Shown here piece by piece: positions 16,103 to 23,348 of a DNA stretch of 33,167 bases; position 1 is the first letter of the stretch; every line of letters starts with the position of its first letter. The notes beneath the pieces are model-generated. The model saw nothing but the letters and a program-made list of their open reading frames with translations, had not been told where the DNA came from and did no database searches. The translations under genes were made by a program, and so were the position numbers. The stretch is from Clostridium sp. CX1 (GTDB lineage Bacteria; Bacillota; Clostridia; Clostridiales; Clostridiaceae), in the NCBI RefSeq assembly GCF_025398335.1, contig NZ_JAODOO010000026.1, forward strand, positions 1 to 33,167, in the 5' to 3' direction.

Positions 16103-16927
16103 TTATGCACTCTTTAATATTTTTCTTACTGCAATTCTTCCTATGGCTGTATGTTTAGTCCCCTTATCAAATATGATGTTTAATATTTGATTTCCTAAGC
16201 CATACTGATGCACAATCTTTCCTTCTATTATTTGCTTACCATGCGAAGCCTGTACATAATCTCCTATTTTTACTCTTTTTTGCATCTCCTCTAGGTTTTC
16301 TACCTTATTCTCTTCAGTTTGTGCCGGCACTAAATATATTTCTTCTTCTAAGCAATCTATGTGGTTCAAATTTTTAAATTCTAGCTCCCATCCATTAGGC
16401 AGTATGCTTACAATTCTTTCAGGAAACTCTATGATAATATTTTCATCACCTTTGCGATGAATCACTCTCTTAATGTCATTCCTAAACTTACAAAGTAGCG
16501 TTTGAAGCTTGTCAGTTTGTATCTGTGTAAATTTGACTTTTTCCGCTTTAGGAGCAAAGTAGAATATACTATCCCATGGCATCACTGGTGACTTGCTACT
16601 AAGCTTAAATTCTTCTTTACCTTCAATATTTAAGTAATAAGTCTTTATTTTATCTGATTCTTTAATTTCTACTCCAATGCTGCCTTTCACATAAATTATT
16701 ACTCTTAATAAATTTCCTTGCTGCATAAATTTCTCTACTACTTTCTTCTGCTCCACCGTTAACTTAATGTTATCTTCTGTAATTAAACCAGAAGTTTTTA
16801 TAACAAAATTATCTTTTTTTATATTTGGCTTAGTAGTTTCTATAACTTTTTTAGGCTTATCCATGATATTTATATCGAAGATACTTAACTGTCCATTAAT
16901 AGTTAAATTACTCTGTTTCAATACCAT
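16103..16927 (-). CDS. hypothetical phage protein, about 272-274 residues
   Basis: A soluble protein. The N-terminus holds the motif NGQLSIFDI, a short segment that resembles sliding-clamp binding peptides (QLSIFD, compare QxxLF types), then helical and beta sections. The C-terminal 60 residues (VKIGDYVQASHGKQIIEGKI, then GRIAVRKILK) look like a small beta-barrel. I do not recognise the family. ATG 16927 is only 2 bases from GGGAGAG; TTG 16921 has better spacing and may be the true start. It belongs to the early operon. Confidence 0.6.
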   Translation of the reverse strand: MVLKQSNLTINGQLSIFDINIMDKPKKVIETTKPNIKKDNFVIKTSGLITEDNIKLTVEQKKVVEKFMQQGNLLRVIIYVKGSIGVEIKESDKIKTYYLNIEGKEEFKLSSKSPVMPWDSIFYFAPKAEKVKFTQIQTDKLQTLLCKFRNDIKRVIHRKGDENIIIEFPERIVSILPNGWELEFKNLNHIDCLEEEIYLVPAQTEENKVENLEEMQKRVKIGDYVQASHGKQIIEGKIVHQYGLGNQILNIIFDKGTKHTAIGRIAVRKILKSA

Positions 16928-16981
16928 CTCTCCCTTGAGTTATCACTTTAAAAAACTAGATAAAATACATGATTTGCGACG

Positions 16982-17689
16982 TTAGATATTCGTTATTGCC
17001 GAAGCTAAAGCCAATTGTTCTTCGGTTTCTCCTTCGGCGATTTTATCTGATATACTGAATTTTTCTCCATCTTCACATCCTTGGTTGTAGACTTCAGTAT
17101 ATCCTTGAAATTGAGTTTTTGTATTTATACTTCCCTTGAACTTTATATTTTCATGAGCTTCAATAACTTCTGCATCTTTAACAAGAACAAGTCCCCAATC
17201 TTGATTTGCCTTTTTCTGTTCTTCAAACATACTGTTTAATCCTTTGATGAACCCTAGTGCATAATCATTTTCAAGTCCTTTTGTACTATATCCATCCCTA
17301 GAATACTGATATCTTAGTTTCCTTACTGAGCTATTAATACAATCTACAGCATACTCTAATACTATATTGCATACGATTATATCTTCTTCTCTTCCGAAAA
17401 ACGCAATTGTATGAGATCTTCTTGATTTGAAATAATAGTAACACCCAAAATTGTCAGCTATTAATTTTGCTAATTTGGCTTTCCACTTAGCTTTTGTGAA
17501 TGATATTGTACTTATTTTCTCTTTGATTGAACTATTATATATTTTAAACTCTTTAACTTCCTTTAGTGAAAGCTTGTGTTTTGCAAGTAACTCTTGTGCT
17601 TTAAGTAATGAGACTTTAGCTTCATTTTCATTGCTACTCTCACTTAAGGCTAAAAGCTTTTTAATCTTCTCAACCACTTTTATATCCAT
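16982..17689 (-). CDS. DUF2786 domain protein
   Basis: A 235-residue protein. The N-terminus KIKKLLALSESSNENEAKVS followed by LLKAQELLAKHKL is the DUF2786 signature. The rest (IADNFGCYYYFKSR, IAFFGREEDIIVCNIVLEYA) matches the second domain usually found with it in phage members. Function is unknown; members are frequent in phage early regions, so a role in DNA metabolism or host takeover is possible. ATG 17689 has AAGGAG 8 bases upstream. Confidence 0.82.
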   Translation of the reverse strand: MDIKVVEKIKKLLALSESSNENEAKVSLLKAQELLAKHKLSLKEVKEFKIYNSSIKEKISTISFTKAKWKAKLAKLIADNFGCYYYFKSRRSHTIAFFGREEDIIVCNIVLEYAVDCINSSVRKLRYQYSRDGYSTKGLENDYALGFIKGLNSMFEEQKKANQDWGLVLVKDAEVIEAHENIKFKGSINTKTQFQGYTEVYNQGCEDGEKFSISDKIAEGETEEQLALASAITNI

Positions 17690-17731
17690 ATCCTCACTCC
17701 TTTTTAAGTCATAATATAATCAGTTCCTGAA

Positions 17732-17956
17732 CTAACTAAAAAAGTTCATTAGTCTTTGCCTCATCCCTACTTTGTTTTTCTCCATCTCTGCTATCTTCCT
17801 GTGCAAATTTTCTCCAACTTTCACGAAACTCTCACAGCTTTCTTCTAGCTCTACTACTCTGCTCCTAAGTTCTTTGTTCTCCTGATGCATCTCGTCTATA
17901 ATGTCATTAGCTTCAAGTACTAGTTTTGATAGTTGTTTCACTCTGCCTCTACCCAT
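17732..17956 (-). CDS. small coiled-coil protein, 74 residues
   Basis: Begins MGRGRVKQLSKLVLEANDII and continues as one coiled coil (MHQENKELRSRVVELEES). Basic N-terminus and C-terminus. AGGAGG precedes ATG 17956. No known function; likely an early accessory protein. Confidence 0.6.
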   Translation of the reverse strand: MGRGRVKQLSKLVLEANDIIDEMHQENKELRSRVVELEESCESFVKVGENLHRKIAEMEKNKVGMRQRLMNFFS

Positions 17957-17979
17957 TACTCATTCCTCCTAATCTCCCA

Positions 17980-18237
17980 TTAAAATTTAATATCCTTAAT
18001 TCCTAAAACCACATAACCTTCCTTTACAAAACGTTCATCATCAAGCTTATAAGTTACTAACTTAGGCATCCATGCTCCAGTATACTTCTCAGTTACTGGG
18101 TCAAAGTCCTCTAGTATCAATGTGTCTCCAACCTCATAATCTCTATCATTTTTTCTTACTTCAAACTGTTTAACTCCACTTTTAATATCATTAAAAAATG
18201 GTGTCCATGTTTTTAGATTGTGTACCTTTGCCACCAT
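17980..18237 (-). CDS. DUF3850 (ASCH/PUA-like) protein
   Basis: An 85-residue protein with the DUF3850 signature: HNLKTWTPFFNDIKSGVKQF then EVRKNDRDYEVGDTLILEDF, ending VVLGIKD. This is a PUA/ASCH-like fold that binds RNA or modified nucleic acid in related families; the role in phages is not established. GGGGAGCTGAT precedes ATG 18237, and the upstream gene stops 10 bases before. Confidence 0.82.
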   Translation of the reverse strand: MVAKVHNLKTWTPFFNDIKSGVKQFEVRKNDRDYEVGDTLILEDFDPVTEKYTGAWMPKLVTYKLDDERFVKEGYVVLGIKDIKF

Positions 18238-18247
18238 ATCAGCTCCC

Positions 18248-18400
18248 CTACTTATTCTCTATCTCCAAGTAAACTCTTATATACTTGCTGTTTCTATTTT
18301 TATAAGGCTTACTTACCTGCAGCACTTCATTATTTTCCTTAAACTTTTCAATATACTTCTCAACTTCATCTGGAAGTCCTTCAACTCTAATCTTTAGCAC
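18248..18400 (-). CDS. DUF3970-like small protein, 50 residues
   Basis: Starts at GTG 18400 with AAGGAG 10 bases upstream. It reads LKIRVEGLPDEVEKYIEKFK and then LQVSKPYKNRNSKYIRVYLE, the typical pattern of DUF3970 proteins (YvzF-like) that occur in Firmicute phages. Function unknown. It is too short for many gene finders. Confidence 0.75.
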   Translation of the reverse strand: MLKIRVEGLPDEVEKYIEKFKENNEVLQVSKPYKNRNSKYIRVYLEIENK

Positions 18401-18415
18401 AAAAACGCATCTCCT

Positions 18416-18658
18416 TTATAGATTAGTTCTCCAATTCTTTCTCAATCTCCATCCCCAACCAGTGCTGTAAAATATATAGCAATCTCTTTCTCCCTTTAAG
18501 CTCTTACTTACTAATAACCCTATTAAATGTGTAGGCACATAGCATCTATAAGCACATTTTCTAGGTCTAGCTTCTAAAAACTCACATAGCTCTTTCCATA
18601 AAACTTTTCTTTCTCCCCTGGATAAAACTTCAACATCAATAATTGTTTTGTTATCCAT
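18416..18658 (-). CDS. hypothetical protein, 80 residues
   Basis: A basic protein (MDNKTIIDVEVLSRGERKVL) with three cysteines and an aromatic C-terminus (YSTGWGWRLRKNW). Not recognised. AGGAGG 8 bases before ATG 18658 and close packing with SSB support it as real. Confidence 0.55.
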   Translation of the reverse strand: MDNKTIIDVEVLSRGERKVLWKELCEFLEARPRKCAYRCYVPTHLIGLLVSKSLKGERDCYIFYSTGWGWRLRKNWRTNL

Positions 18659-18670
18659 ACCTACTTCCTC

Positions 18671-19072
18671 CTAGAAAGGTATATCCCCATCATCTACTGG
18701 AGTTAAATCATTACAATACTCCCCTACTTGACTTGCTTGCTGCTCTGCTTTTCTTCCCCACTCTATAAACTGTGTTTCATCTGCAACAACTTCTGTGACA
18801 TGCCTTTTGCCGCCATCTTTAGCCTCATAACTTCTAGTCTGAATTCTTCCACTTACACCTATGAGCTTCCCTTTGCCAACATAGTTTGCTACTGCCTCTG
18901 CTTGTTTTCCGAATACAACTACAGCTATGAAATCCGCTTCTCTCTCCCCTTCTTTATTAGCCCTCATTCTGTCAACAGCCAAAGTGAATGAAGCAACTGC
19001 AGTCCCTGTATTTGGTGTAAATTTTAACTCTGGGTCCCTTACCAATCTTCCAATTAAAACCACCCTATTCAT
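18671..19072 (-). CDS. ssb: single-stranded DNA-binding protein
   Basis: A 133-residue OB-fold protein starting [20 protein letters not shown], with FTLAVDR and the internal [20 protein letters not shown]. It ends in the acidic tip DDGDIPF, which in bacterial SSB binds partner proteins. It coats ssDNA during phage replication. ATG 19072 is preceded by GGAG at 8 bases and overlaps the stop of the upstream gene (ATGA); the longer frame to 19111 is not needed. Confidence 0.95.
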   Translation of the reverse strand: MNRVVLIGRLVRDPELKFTPNTGTAVASFTLAVDRMRANKEGEREADFIAVVVFGKQAEAVANYVGKGKLIGVSGRIQTRSYEAKDGGKRHVTEVVADETQFIEWGRKAEQQASQVGEYCNDLTPVDDGDIPF

Positions 19073-19437
19073 CTTGCTATCTCCTTTAATCTTAGTTGCT
19101 GGTATTCCCATCCCCTAGAATTCCTAACTTCTTCTAGCTGAATATTCTCATATACTTTCCTGTTACTTCTAGTTCGAATGTCTATAACTGATTTATACTT
19201 CTTCCCTGCATTTATAAGCCTTTTATTGTATCTGTGAAGCACTTGTTGCACATCCACGCCATCATTACTTGCCTTATCCAAAATCTCCAAGCTTACCATG
19301 ATGTTATCTATTGCCTTCTCAACTGCGACAGCCATATCTCCCTCACGAATAGCATTTACTAAATTTATGCTTTTTTCATATACCTCAGCTTTATATAATC
19401 CCCATCCTTGCCTTTTATCCAACACCATGAATTTCAT
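19069..19437 (-). CDS. hypothetical protein, 122 residues
   Basis: A soluble, mainly helical protein ([20 protein letters not shown], then [19 protein letters not shown]), ending [13 protein letters not shown]. It is sandwiched by ATGA overlaps with both neighbours, so the three genes are translationally coupled. Not recognised. Confidence 0.65.
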   Translation of the reverse strand: MKFMVLDKRQGWGLYKAEVYEKSINLVNAIREGDMAVAVEKAIDNIMVSLEILDKASNDGVDVQQVLHRYNKRLINAGKKYKSVIDIRTRSNRKVYENIQLEEVRNSRGWEYQQLRLKEIAR

Positions 19438-19598
19438 GATAGTTTAACCTCTCTTTCATAGTTTTTTAAAATCTTTTCTAATGTCTTTGCCGTTACCTTG
19501 TTTCCCACTATTTCAATGGCCTGCTCCACAGTATAACCATCAAAATACAGCTTAACTACCACCTCTACCTCTTCTTTCACATTCATATTTGCTACCAT
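19434..19598 (-). CDS. small hypothetical protein, 50-54 residues
   Basis: A short frame from ATG 19598, or ATG 19586, reading MNVKEEVEVVVKLYFDGYTV and ending EREVKLS. It overlaps the stop of the 63-residue gene and its stop overlaps the next start as ATGA. Its section YTVEQAIEIVGNKVTAKTLE looks like a small helical or HTH-like unit. No clear ribosome site; coupling is likely. Confidence 0.55.
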   Translation of the reverse strand: MVANMNVKEEVEVVVKLYFDGYTVEQAIEIVGNKVTAKTLEKILKNYEREVKLS

Positions 19599-19783
19599 AA
19601 CTGAGAAATCATCCTGGATCTATCTTCAATCCTTTTTGCTAAAGAATGGTAAACCTCGGCAACCATTTCAGCTTCAAAGGCCTTGGCAGAGTAAAATAAT
19701 AATTCCTTCCTCAGTTTCTCATTTTCTAACCTTAGTGCTTCGTTCTCACTAGCTTGATTCTTTAGTATTTCTACGTTACTCAA
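19592..19783 (-). CDS. small coiled-coil protein, 63 residues
   Basis: Starts TTG 19783 with AGGAGG 9 bases upstream. Coiled coil NQASENEALRLENEKLRKEL, then AEMVAEVYHSLAKRIEDR. Directly after the replisome organizer gene; role unknown. Confidence 0.6.
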   Translation of the reverse strand: MSNVEILKNQASENEALRLENEKLRKELLFYSAKAFEAEMVAEVYHSLAKRIEDRSRMISQLW

Positions 19784-19798
19784 ATCTTTCCACCTCCT

Positions 19799-20857
19799 CT
19801 AAGATTCCCATCCTAACAGCTTTTTCTCTAAATCGTCATAGTCATACTCTCTTGGTGTAAAGTTGTTAAAATTACTTGGTTTCACTGCCGCTTGAGTATT
19901 AGCTCTTGGTACACTAGGTTTGTTATCATACACACCTTCTAGCACCCTTAGCATCTTTTTGTTATTTAAAAGCCAGTCAAAGTTACAGCCCGTCCACTTG
20001 CCATCTCTACCAGATAAAAAATCACTTTTCTGAGCCTTAGTGAATAGATTTATAAAAGCTTTAATGTCTTTATTCTCTTTCCATACAGCCTTCATCAATC
20101 TTTTCCTATCAGAAGTTATTTTAATTACTTTAGGCATAGATACACAGATGTCGTGATAAGCTTTTATAATCTCGTTGTAAGGAACTGTCTTTCTATCGTC
20201 AGATGTTTCATCTGACAAATCAGAGTTATCCACATTATCCACAGGCTTAACACTTTTCTCGTTTTCGATATATATATTATTAATATTTTTATTTTCATTT
20301 TCATTTTCATTTTCATTTTGTCCACGTGACGTTGACGTACCATAAGACGTATCGTCAATCGTACCGTCAACGCTACTAGGACTACTATCTTTCTTCTGTG
20401 GCTTGGTTTCTTCTGGAGCATCAACCAACCCTGCTTTAACCAATTCATCAATAAAAAGCTTTCTTATCTTCTCATTCTTTACGCCATCTAAAACATAAAG
20501 AAGTAGCTGTTTGTCCTCAACAAACCTAAATTCCTTTTTTACTAAGTCCTCTATTGGCTTACCACCATTTTTAAGGTTAAACTTCCCCCAATTCTTTATA
20601 GCAAGTTCTCTAGTCTCAGAGTTATATTTAATAAGCTTATGATGATTTTCAAATCTATCCAGTAAGCTATTAATAGATTCAATAGAGTAACCCATTTCAA
20701 AAGCCATGAGCTTCTTAGTTATTCTATAAACCCCTATCTGAGTTGTATGAGCATTAGTTAGAAGATAAAGAAAACAAAATTTATCTTCTGGAGTAAAGCA
20801 CTCACTAACCTTAGGGTCTTCCCAAAAGTTGGTGTAAACATATCTAAATTGAGCCAT
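19799..20857 (-). CDS. replisome organizer (DnaD-like replication initiation protein)
   Basis: A 352-residue protein. Residues 1-120 form the phage replisome-organizer N-terminal domain: MAQFRYVYTNFWEDPKV, PEDKFCFLYLLTNAHTTQIG, LAIKNWGKFNL. Residues 145-230 are a low-complexity linker with NENENENEN, and residues 230-310 a DnaD-like C-terminal domain (YNEIIKAYHDICVSMPKV, WTGCNFDWLLNN). These proteins bind the phage origin and load the host helicase, often with the origin inside their own linker DNA. No phage helicase or helicase loader is seen nearby, so host DnaC/DnaB would be used. GGAGG precedes ATG 20857. Confidence 0.88.
   Translation of the reverse strand: MAQFRYVYTNFWEDPKVSECFTPEDKFCFLYLLTNAHTTQIGVYRITKKLMAFEMGYSIESINSLLDRFENHHKLIKYNSETRELAIKNWGKFNLKNGGKPIEDLVKKEFRFVEDKQLLLYVLDGVKNEKIRKLFIDELVKAGLVDAPEETKPQKKDSSPSSVDGTIDDTSYGTSTSRGQNENENENENKNINNIYIENEKSVKPVDNVDNSDLSDETSDDRKTVPYNEIIKAYHDICVSMPKVIKITSDRKRLMKAVWKENKDIKAFINLFTKAQKSDFLSGRDGKWTGCNFDWLLNNKKMLRVLEGVYDNKPSVPRANTQAAVKPSNFNNFTPREYDYDDLEKKLLGWES
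20291..20372. other. candidate replication origin inside the organizer gene
   Basis: An AT-rich tract with four to five copies of the hexamer ATTTTC (20291-20319) is followed by a GC-richer cluster of CGTCAA/TTGACG units: GTTGACGTAC (20331), CGTCAAT (20353) and GTACCGTCAAC (20360), which form an imperfect inverted repeat. Placement in the linker of the initiator gene is typical for this family. Confidence 0.45.
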
Positions 20858-20981
20858 GTAAGCTACCTCCTAATTTCCACTGAAATAATAAAGTTTATAT
20901 CTTGTAAAACTCTTGCGCTATTTTTGCCGTATTATGCTATGATAAAAGAAATTAGATAAAATTTTATTGAGTAATTGATTC

Positions 20982-21260
20982 CTATTCCCATTTTCCATGA
21001 ATAGGAATGAGTAACTTCTGACCTGGATAAATTAATTCATCCACGTTATTTTTCACTTGTATCTTTACAACAAAATTACTTGTCTTAAAATGATCAGGTT
21101 TAAAATTTTGAGCAATAGAGCTAATACTATCCCCTTCTTTTACTATGTATTCCACACAATCTTTGTTGGATTTATCAGCATATGCTAAGCTGTTGCTACA
21201 TAGAATAGAAATGGGAATTGCTAGCGTTGCAAGCCTAATATAAAAATTTTTCCTTTTCAT
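20982..21260 (-). CDS. secreted LysM protein
   Basis: A 92-residue protein. Residues 1-28 are a signal peptide (MKRKNFYIRLATLAIPISIL, cleavage after AYA). The mature part is one LysM domain (EYIVKEGDSISSIAQNF, then IYPGQKLLIPI). LysM binds peptidoglycan. Size and build recall YneA, the SOS-induced division inhibitor of Bacillus, but YneA has a membrane anchor and homology is not shown. It sits alone in the early region behind a long leader that is antisense to a candidate small RNA. It could affect division or the cell wall of the lysogen or of an infected cell. GGGGG precedes ATG 21260. Confidence 0.8.
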   Translation of the reverse strand: MKRKNFYIRLATLAIPISILCSNSLAYADKSNKDCVEYIVKEGDSISSIAQNFKPDHFKTSNFVVKIQVKNNVDELIYPGQKLLIPIHGKWE

Positions 21261-21289
21261 TGTACGAGTCCCCCATATTATGTTATAAT
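21260..21289 (+). promoter_or_regulatory. promoter for candidate small RNA
   Basis: Plus strand TTGTAC (21260-21265), 18-base spacer, TATAAT (21284-21289) with an extended -10 TGT. No coding frame follows. A start point near 21296 is expected. Confidence 0.65.
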
Positions 21290-21291
21290 GG

Positions 21292-21369
21292 GGATAAGGA
21301 GTTGGCGCTCCCTATCCAAGAACATTACGTTTTCATTGAATCCTTTGGCGAGGATTCTTTTTATTTTTC
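21292..21369 (+). ncRNA. candidate small RNA, about 75 nt, two hairpins sharing loop TTGGCG
   Basis: Behind the promoter lies hairpin 1 (21292-21317): GGATA-A-GGAG, loop TTGGCG, CTCC-C-TATCC. Hairpin 2 (21338-21357) is GAATCCT, loop TTGGCG, AGGATTC, followed by T5ATTTTT, an intrinsic terminator. The two loops are identical. The RNA would be antisense to the LysM leader and would end at the stop of the opposite 108-residue gene. No known Rfam class is recognised by me. Confidence 0.6.
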
Positions 21370-21687
21370 TAAATTCCTATAATCATAACTTTTAGCCTCT
21401 CTTATATAAAACTTAGGTGATAAGTCATCTTCATTTAGCTGCAATACATAGTCCTCTGTAGAAACTATTGTTCCTAGTTCAAAATTCCCAGAGTATAGCT
21501 TTATAAAAACACTTTCAGGCAACATTCCACTAGACTCACGTTTTATCACATCTACCCTTGAAATAAGGTTTCTATTCAAGTAGACACCATTAATATTTCC
21601 TTCTGAACCCTGAGCTATCTCAAAACTTTGAACCTTATCTGCTTCCATATCCTTTACTTTAAGTAAAATAGTTTTATAATTTATCAT
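21361..21687 (-). CDS. hypothetical protein, 108 residues
   Basis: A soluble beta-rich protein (MINYKTILLKVKDMEADKVQ, LGTIVSTEDYVLQLNEDDL). Not recognised. ATG 21687 overlaps the stop of the XRE gene (ATGA), with GGGAGG 8 bases upstream, so both are co-expressed. Confidence 0.6.
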   Translation of the reverse strand: MINYKTILLKVKDMEADKVQSFEIAQGSEGNINGVYLNRNLISRVDVIKRESSGMLPESVFIKLYSGNFELGTIVSTEDYVLQLNEDDLSPKFYIREAKSYDYRNLEK

Positions 21688-22211
21688 CTTTCAAACCTCC
21701 CTTTTAAATATTTACGCTGTATAAGCTTCCCTCTATTGTCTTCAAACATTTCCTTAATATCAAAACCACACTCCCTACACATAACAGCTATGTAAATACC
21801 AGTAGCATTAAAGGCATCTATTGCTTGCTGAATGCTGTATCTATTGTCTTCCATCTCTTCTTTACTGCAAATCTTAGGATTTTTATATGTCTTAATGGAA
21901 TTAATAGCCCTTATTGCTTCACTAAGTTCTTCCATAACCTTTTCTTTAACACTTGCCCTGTGAAGGTCTGCTGCTTCACCGTCTAACCACTGGACACCAA
22001 AAACTCCATTGCAAACCTTATTGGTTGACTCTAAGTAAACCCTTGGATCATTAAGTTCATTACAGATAAAATCTAAACTTTCTAAAGTTAAAGCTCTCTT
22101 CCCAGTTTCTACTGCACTTATAGTTTTATCTGATAGAAAACTTAACTGTGCTAGTTCTCTTTGAGTAATGCCTTTTAGTTCTCTAGCCTCTCTGATAGCA
22201 ACTCCTATCAA
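21684..22211 (-). CDS. XRE-family regulator, early operon
   Basis: A 175-residue protein with an N-terminal helix-turn-helix (IREARELKGITQRELAQLSF, then DKTISAVETGKRALTLESL) and a C-terminal domain of unknown type with two cysteines (MCRECGFDIKEMFEDN). It starts at TTG 22211 with GGGGGG 7 bases upstream. Repeats of TGTAGAA in its leader suggest autoregulation. It is distinct from the CI-like repressor at 23709. Confidence 0.78.
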   Translation of the reverse strand: MIGVAIREARELKGITQRELAQLSFLSDKTISAVETGKRALTLESLDFICNELNDPRVYLESTNKVCNGVFGVQWLDGEAADLHRASVKEKVMEELSEAIRAINSIKTYKNPKICSKEEMEDNRYSIQQAIDAFNATGIYIAVMCRECGFDIKEMFEDNRGKLIQRKYLKGRFER

Positions 22212-22224
22212 CTTTAATCCCCCC

Positions 22225-22283
22225 TGTAGAATTTCAATCTAATTTTCGTATGATTTGTAGAAATTACTGTCTACTTTTCTACA
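22225..22283. promoter_or_regulatory. candidate operators TGTAGAA for the early XRE regulator
   Basis: TGTAGAA occurs at 22225-22231, and TGTAGAAA (22256-22263) with TTTCTACA (22276-22283) forms an inverted repeat, all in the 230-base leader of the XRE gene. A further 10-base-pair hairpin (TCTGACTTTC / GAAAGTCAGA) lies at 22347-22381. Confidence 0.45.
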
Positions 22284-22441
22284 TCATAAATTGTTATTAT
22301 TTAAGTAACATATCAAACCATCTTTCCTTGAAGCTTAACCTTCACTTCTGACTTTCCAAATGCACTCCAGAGAAAGTCAGACCTTATTCTTTTCTCTTTA
22401 GTAAACTCATTTATCAGCATTAGTAAGAAACCAGGTTTGCT

Positions 22442-22621
22442 TTAAACGTCTTTTCCAGCCGCCCTTGCAGCTCTTACACATTTCCATCCGATTGCAGTTA
22501 CTCTTTCAAGTATCTTCTTTATATCCTCTGGTGTTTTATCCCTATATGCATCATCGCATATCTTTATAGTTGTGTTTCCAATTTTATACTCTTGAACAAC
22601 ATTTCCAGTAGCTACAGCCAT
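22442..22621 (-). CDS. small hypothetical protein, 59 residues
   Basis: MAVATGNVVQEYKIGNTTIK opens the frame, and GWKCVRAARAAGKDV closes it. GAGGGG lies 9 bases before ATG 22621. Soluble, mixed fold, not recognised. Good ribosome site and location in the early operon support it. Confidence 0.65.
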   Translation of the reverse strand: MAVATGNVVQEYKIGNTTIKICDDAYRDKTPEDIKKILERVTAIGWKCVRAARAAGKDV

Positions 22622-22683
22622 TTAAAACATCCCCTCAAAAATATTGCCTTTATTAGTTTATGATTTTCGGTCCTTATGTGTGA

Positions 22684-22848
22684 TTAATCTATCTCCATTC
22701 TTCCAAGTACATAAAGCATCTTACCTGACTGTGGTACTATGTGAAGTAGTATCCAATCTTCATTAATCTTCTCATTTACCACTTCATAGAGGTTAGTTTC
22801 CATAACCTCTTGAATGTGGTTAAGTATCTTAGGCATATCTACTACCAT
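22684..22848 (-). CDS. small hypothetical protein, 54 residues, DUF4177-like pattern
   Basis: Reads MVVDMPKILNHIQEVMETNL then INEDWILLHIVPQSGKMLYV. The section 'W-x-L-L-x-x-x-P...YVLGR' recalls the DUF4177-type mini-fold, but this is a weak match. GGAGG lies 8 bases before ATG 22848. Confidence 0.6.
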   Translation of the reverse strand: MVVDMPKILNHIQEVMETNLYEVVNEKINEDWILLHIVPQSGKMLYVLGRMEID

Positions 22849-22872
22849 ACCTTTTACCTCCTGGTCCTTTAT

Positions 22873-22902
22873 TTGATTTACTCCCTCTCTTCATGATAAA
22901 AT
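22873..22902 (+). promoter_or_regulatory. candidate promoter for the plus-strand zinc-ribbon gene
   Basis: TTGATT (22873-22878), 18 bases, TAAAAT (22897-22902), a few bases before the ribosome site GGGGGTG. It would drive a gene against the direction of the early operon. Confidence 0.45.
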
Positions 22903-22924
22903 TTTCGTGAAGGGGGTGATGTTT

Positions 22925-23143
22925 ATGGATATAAGTTTAAGATCTAAAGAGTGTTTGTTTTGTGGCAATGATAAAATTTCTCTTAAAGCTAATTATTGTA
23001 TCGCGTGTAGTCATGATTTATACAACCATTGTTCTGATAACGAATGTAATGCTGTAAATCATGAATCAGCAAAGTATTGTGAAATATGTGGTTCCGAAAC
23101 ACTTTTCTATCAAGAATTAAGAGATATGGGTTTATTAGAGTAG
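22925..23143 (+). CDS. double zinc-ribbon protein
   Basis: A 72-residue protein with four cysteine pairs: CLFCGN, YCIAC, CSDNEC and YCEICG, so two zinc ribbons. ATG 22925 has GGGGG 8 bases upstream; the open frame begins earlier at 22907. It lies inside the leftward early region but on the plus strand, and its end overlaps the end of the opposite zinc-ribbon gene by 34 bases. It may bind nucleic acid or a protein partner. Confidence 0.68.
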   Translation: MDISLRSKECLFCGNDKISLKANYCIACSHDLYNHCSDNECNAVNHESAKYCEICGSETLFYQELRDMGLLE

Positions 23144-23295
23144 TTGCATTTACTTAATGGGCATCTGCCTGGATTCCCATTAAGTTTCCAACACCTTGGG
23201 CATTCCTCACTGATTTTAGTGCCACAGTGTTCACAAAAATTTGCACCCTCTAGATTTTCAGTTTTACATTCTGGGCAAATTCTTTTTACTTCCAT
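23110..23295 (-). CDS. zinc-ribbon protein, 61 residues
   Basis: Begins MEVKRICPECKTENLEGANF, then CEHCGTK and CPRCWK with CPLSKC: two zinc ribbons. ATG 23295 has GGAGG 8 bases upstream; the open frame extends to 23304. It follows the Cro-like gene in the early operon and converges on the other zinc-ribbon gene. Its coding DNA contains a 10-base-pair hairpin (ACTTAATGGG / CCCATTAAGT, 23152-23185). Confidence 0.7.
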   Translation of the reverse strand: MEVKRICPECKTENLEGANFCEHCGTKISEECPRCWKLNGNPGRCPLSKCNYSNKPISLNS

Positions 23296-23348
23296 CCTTT
23301 TCACCTCCTAGGCTTTTATTTTACAAACTCATTTCTTTAAAGAAACGC

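Noticed and set aside
20291-20319. ATTTTC hexamer run as a CRISPR-like array
   Set aside because: No spacers and unit far too short; it encodes the NENEN linker.
20164-20451. Second frame inside the replisome organizer gene
   Set aside because: Same strand, overlapping the linker; its peptide is low-complexity (repeated MKMK) and caused by the repeat DNA.
15002-21350. Base pairing or shared control between the small-RNA loops and the TTGGCGG tandem repeat
   Set aside because: They share the hexamer TTGGCG in the same sense, not as complements, and a hexamer can recur by chance in 33 kb.
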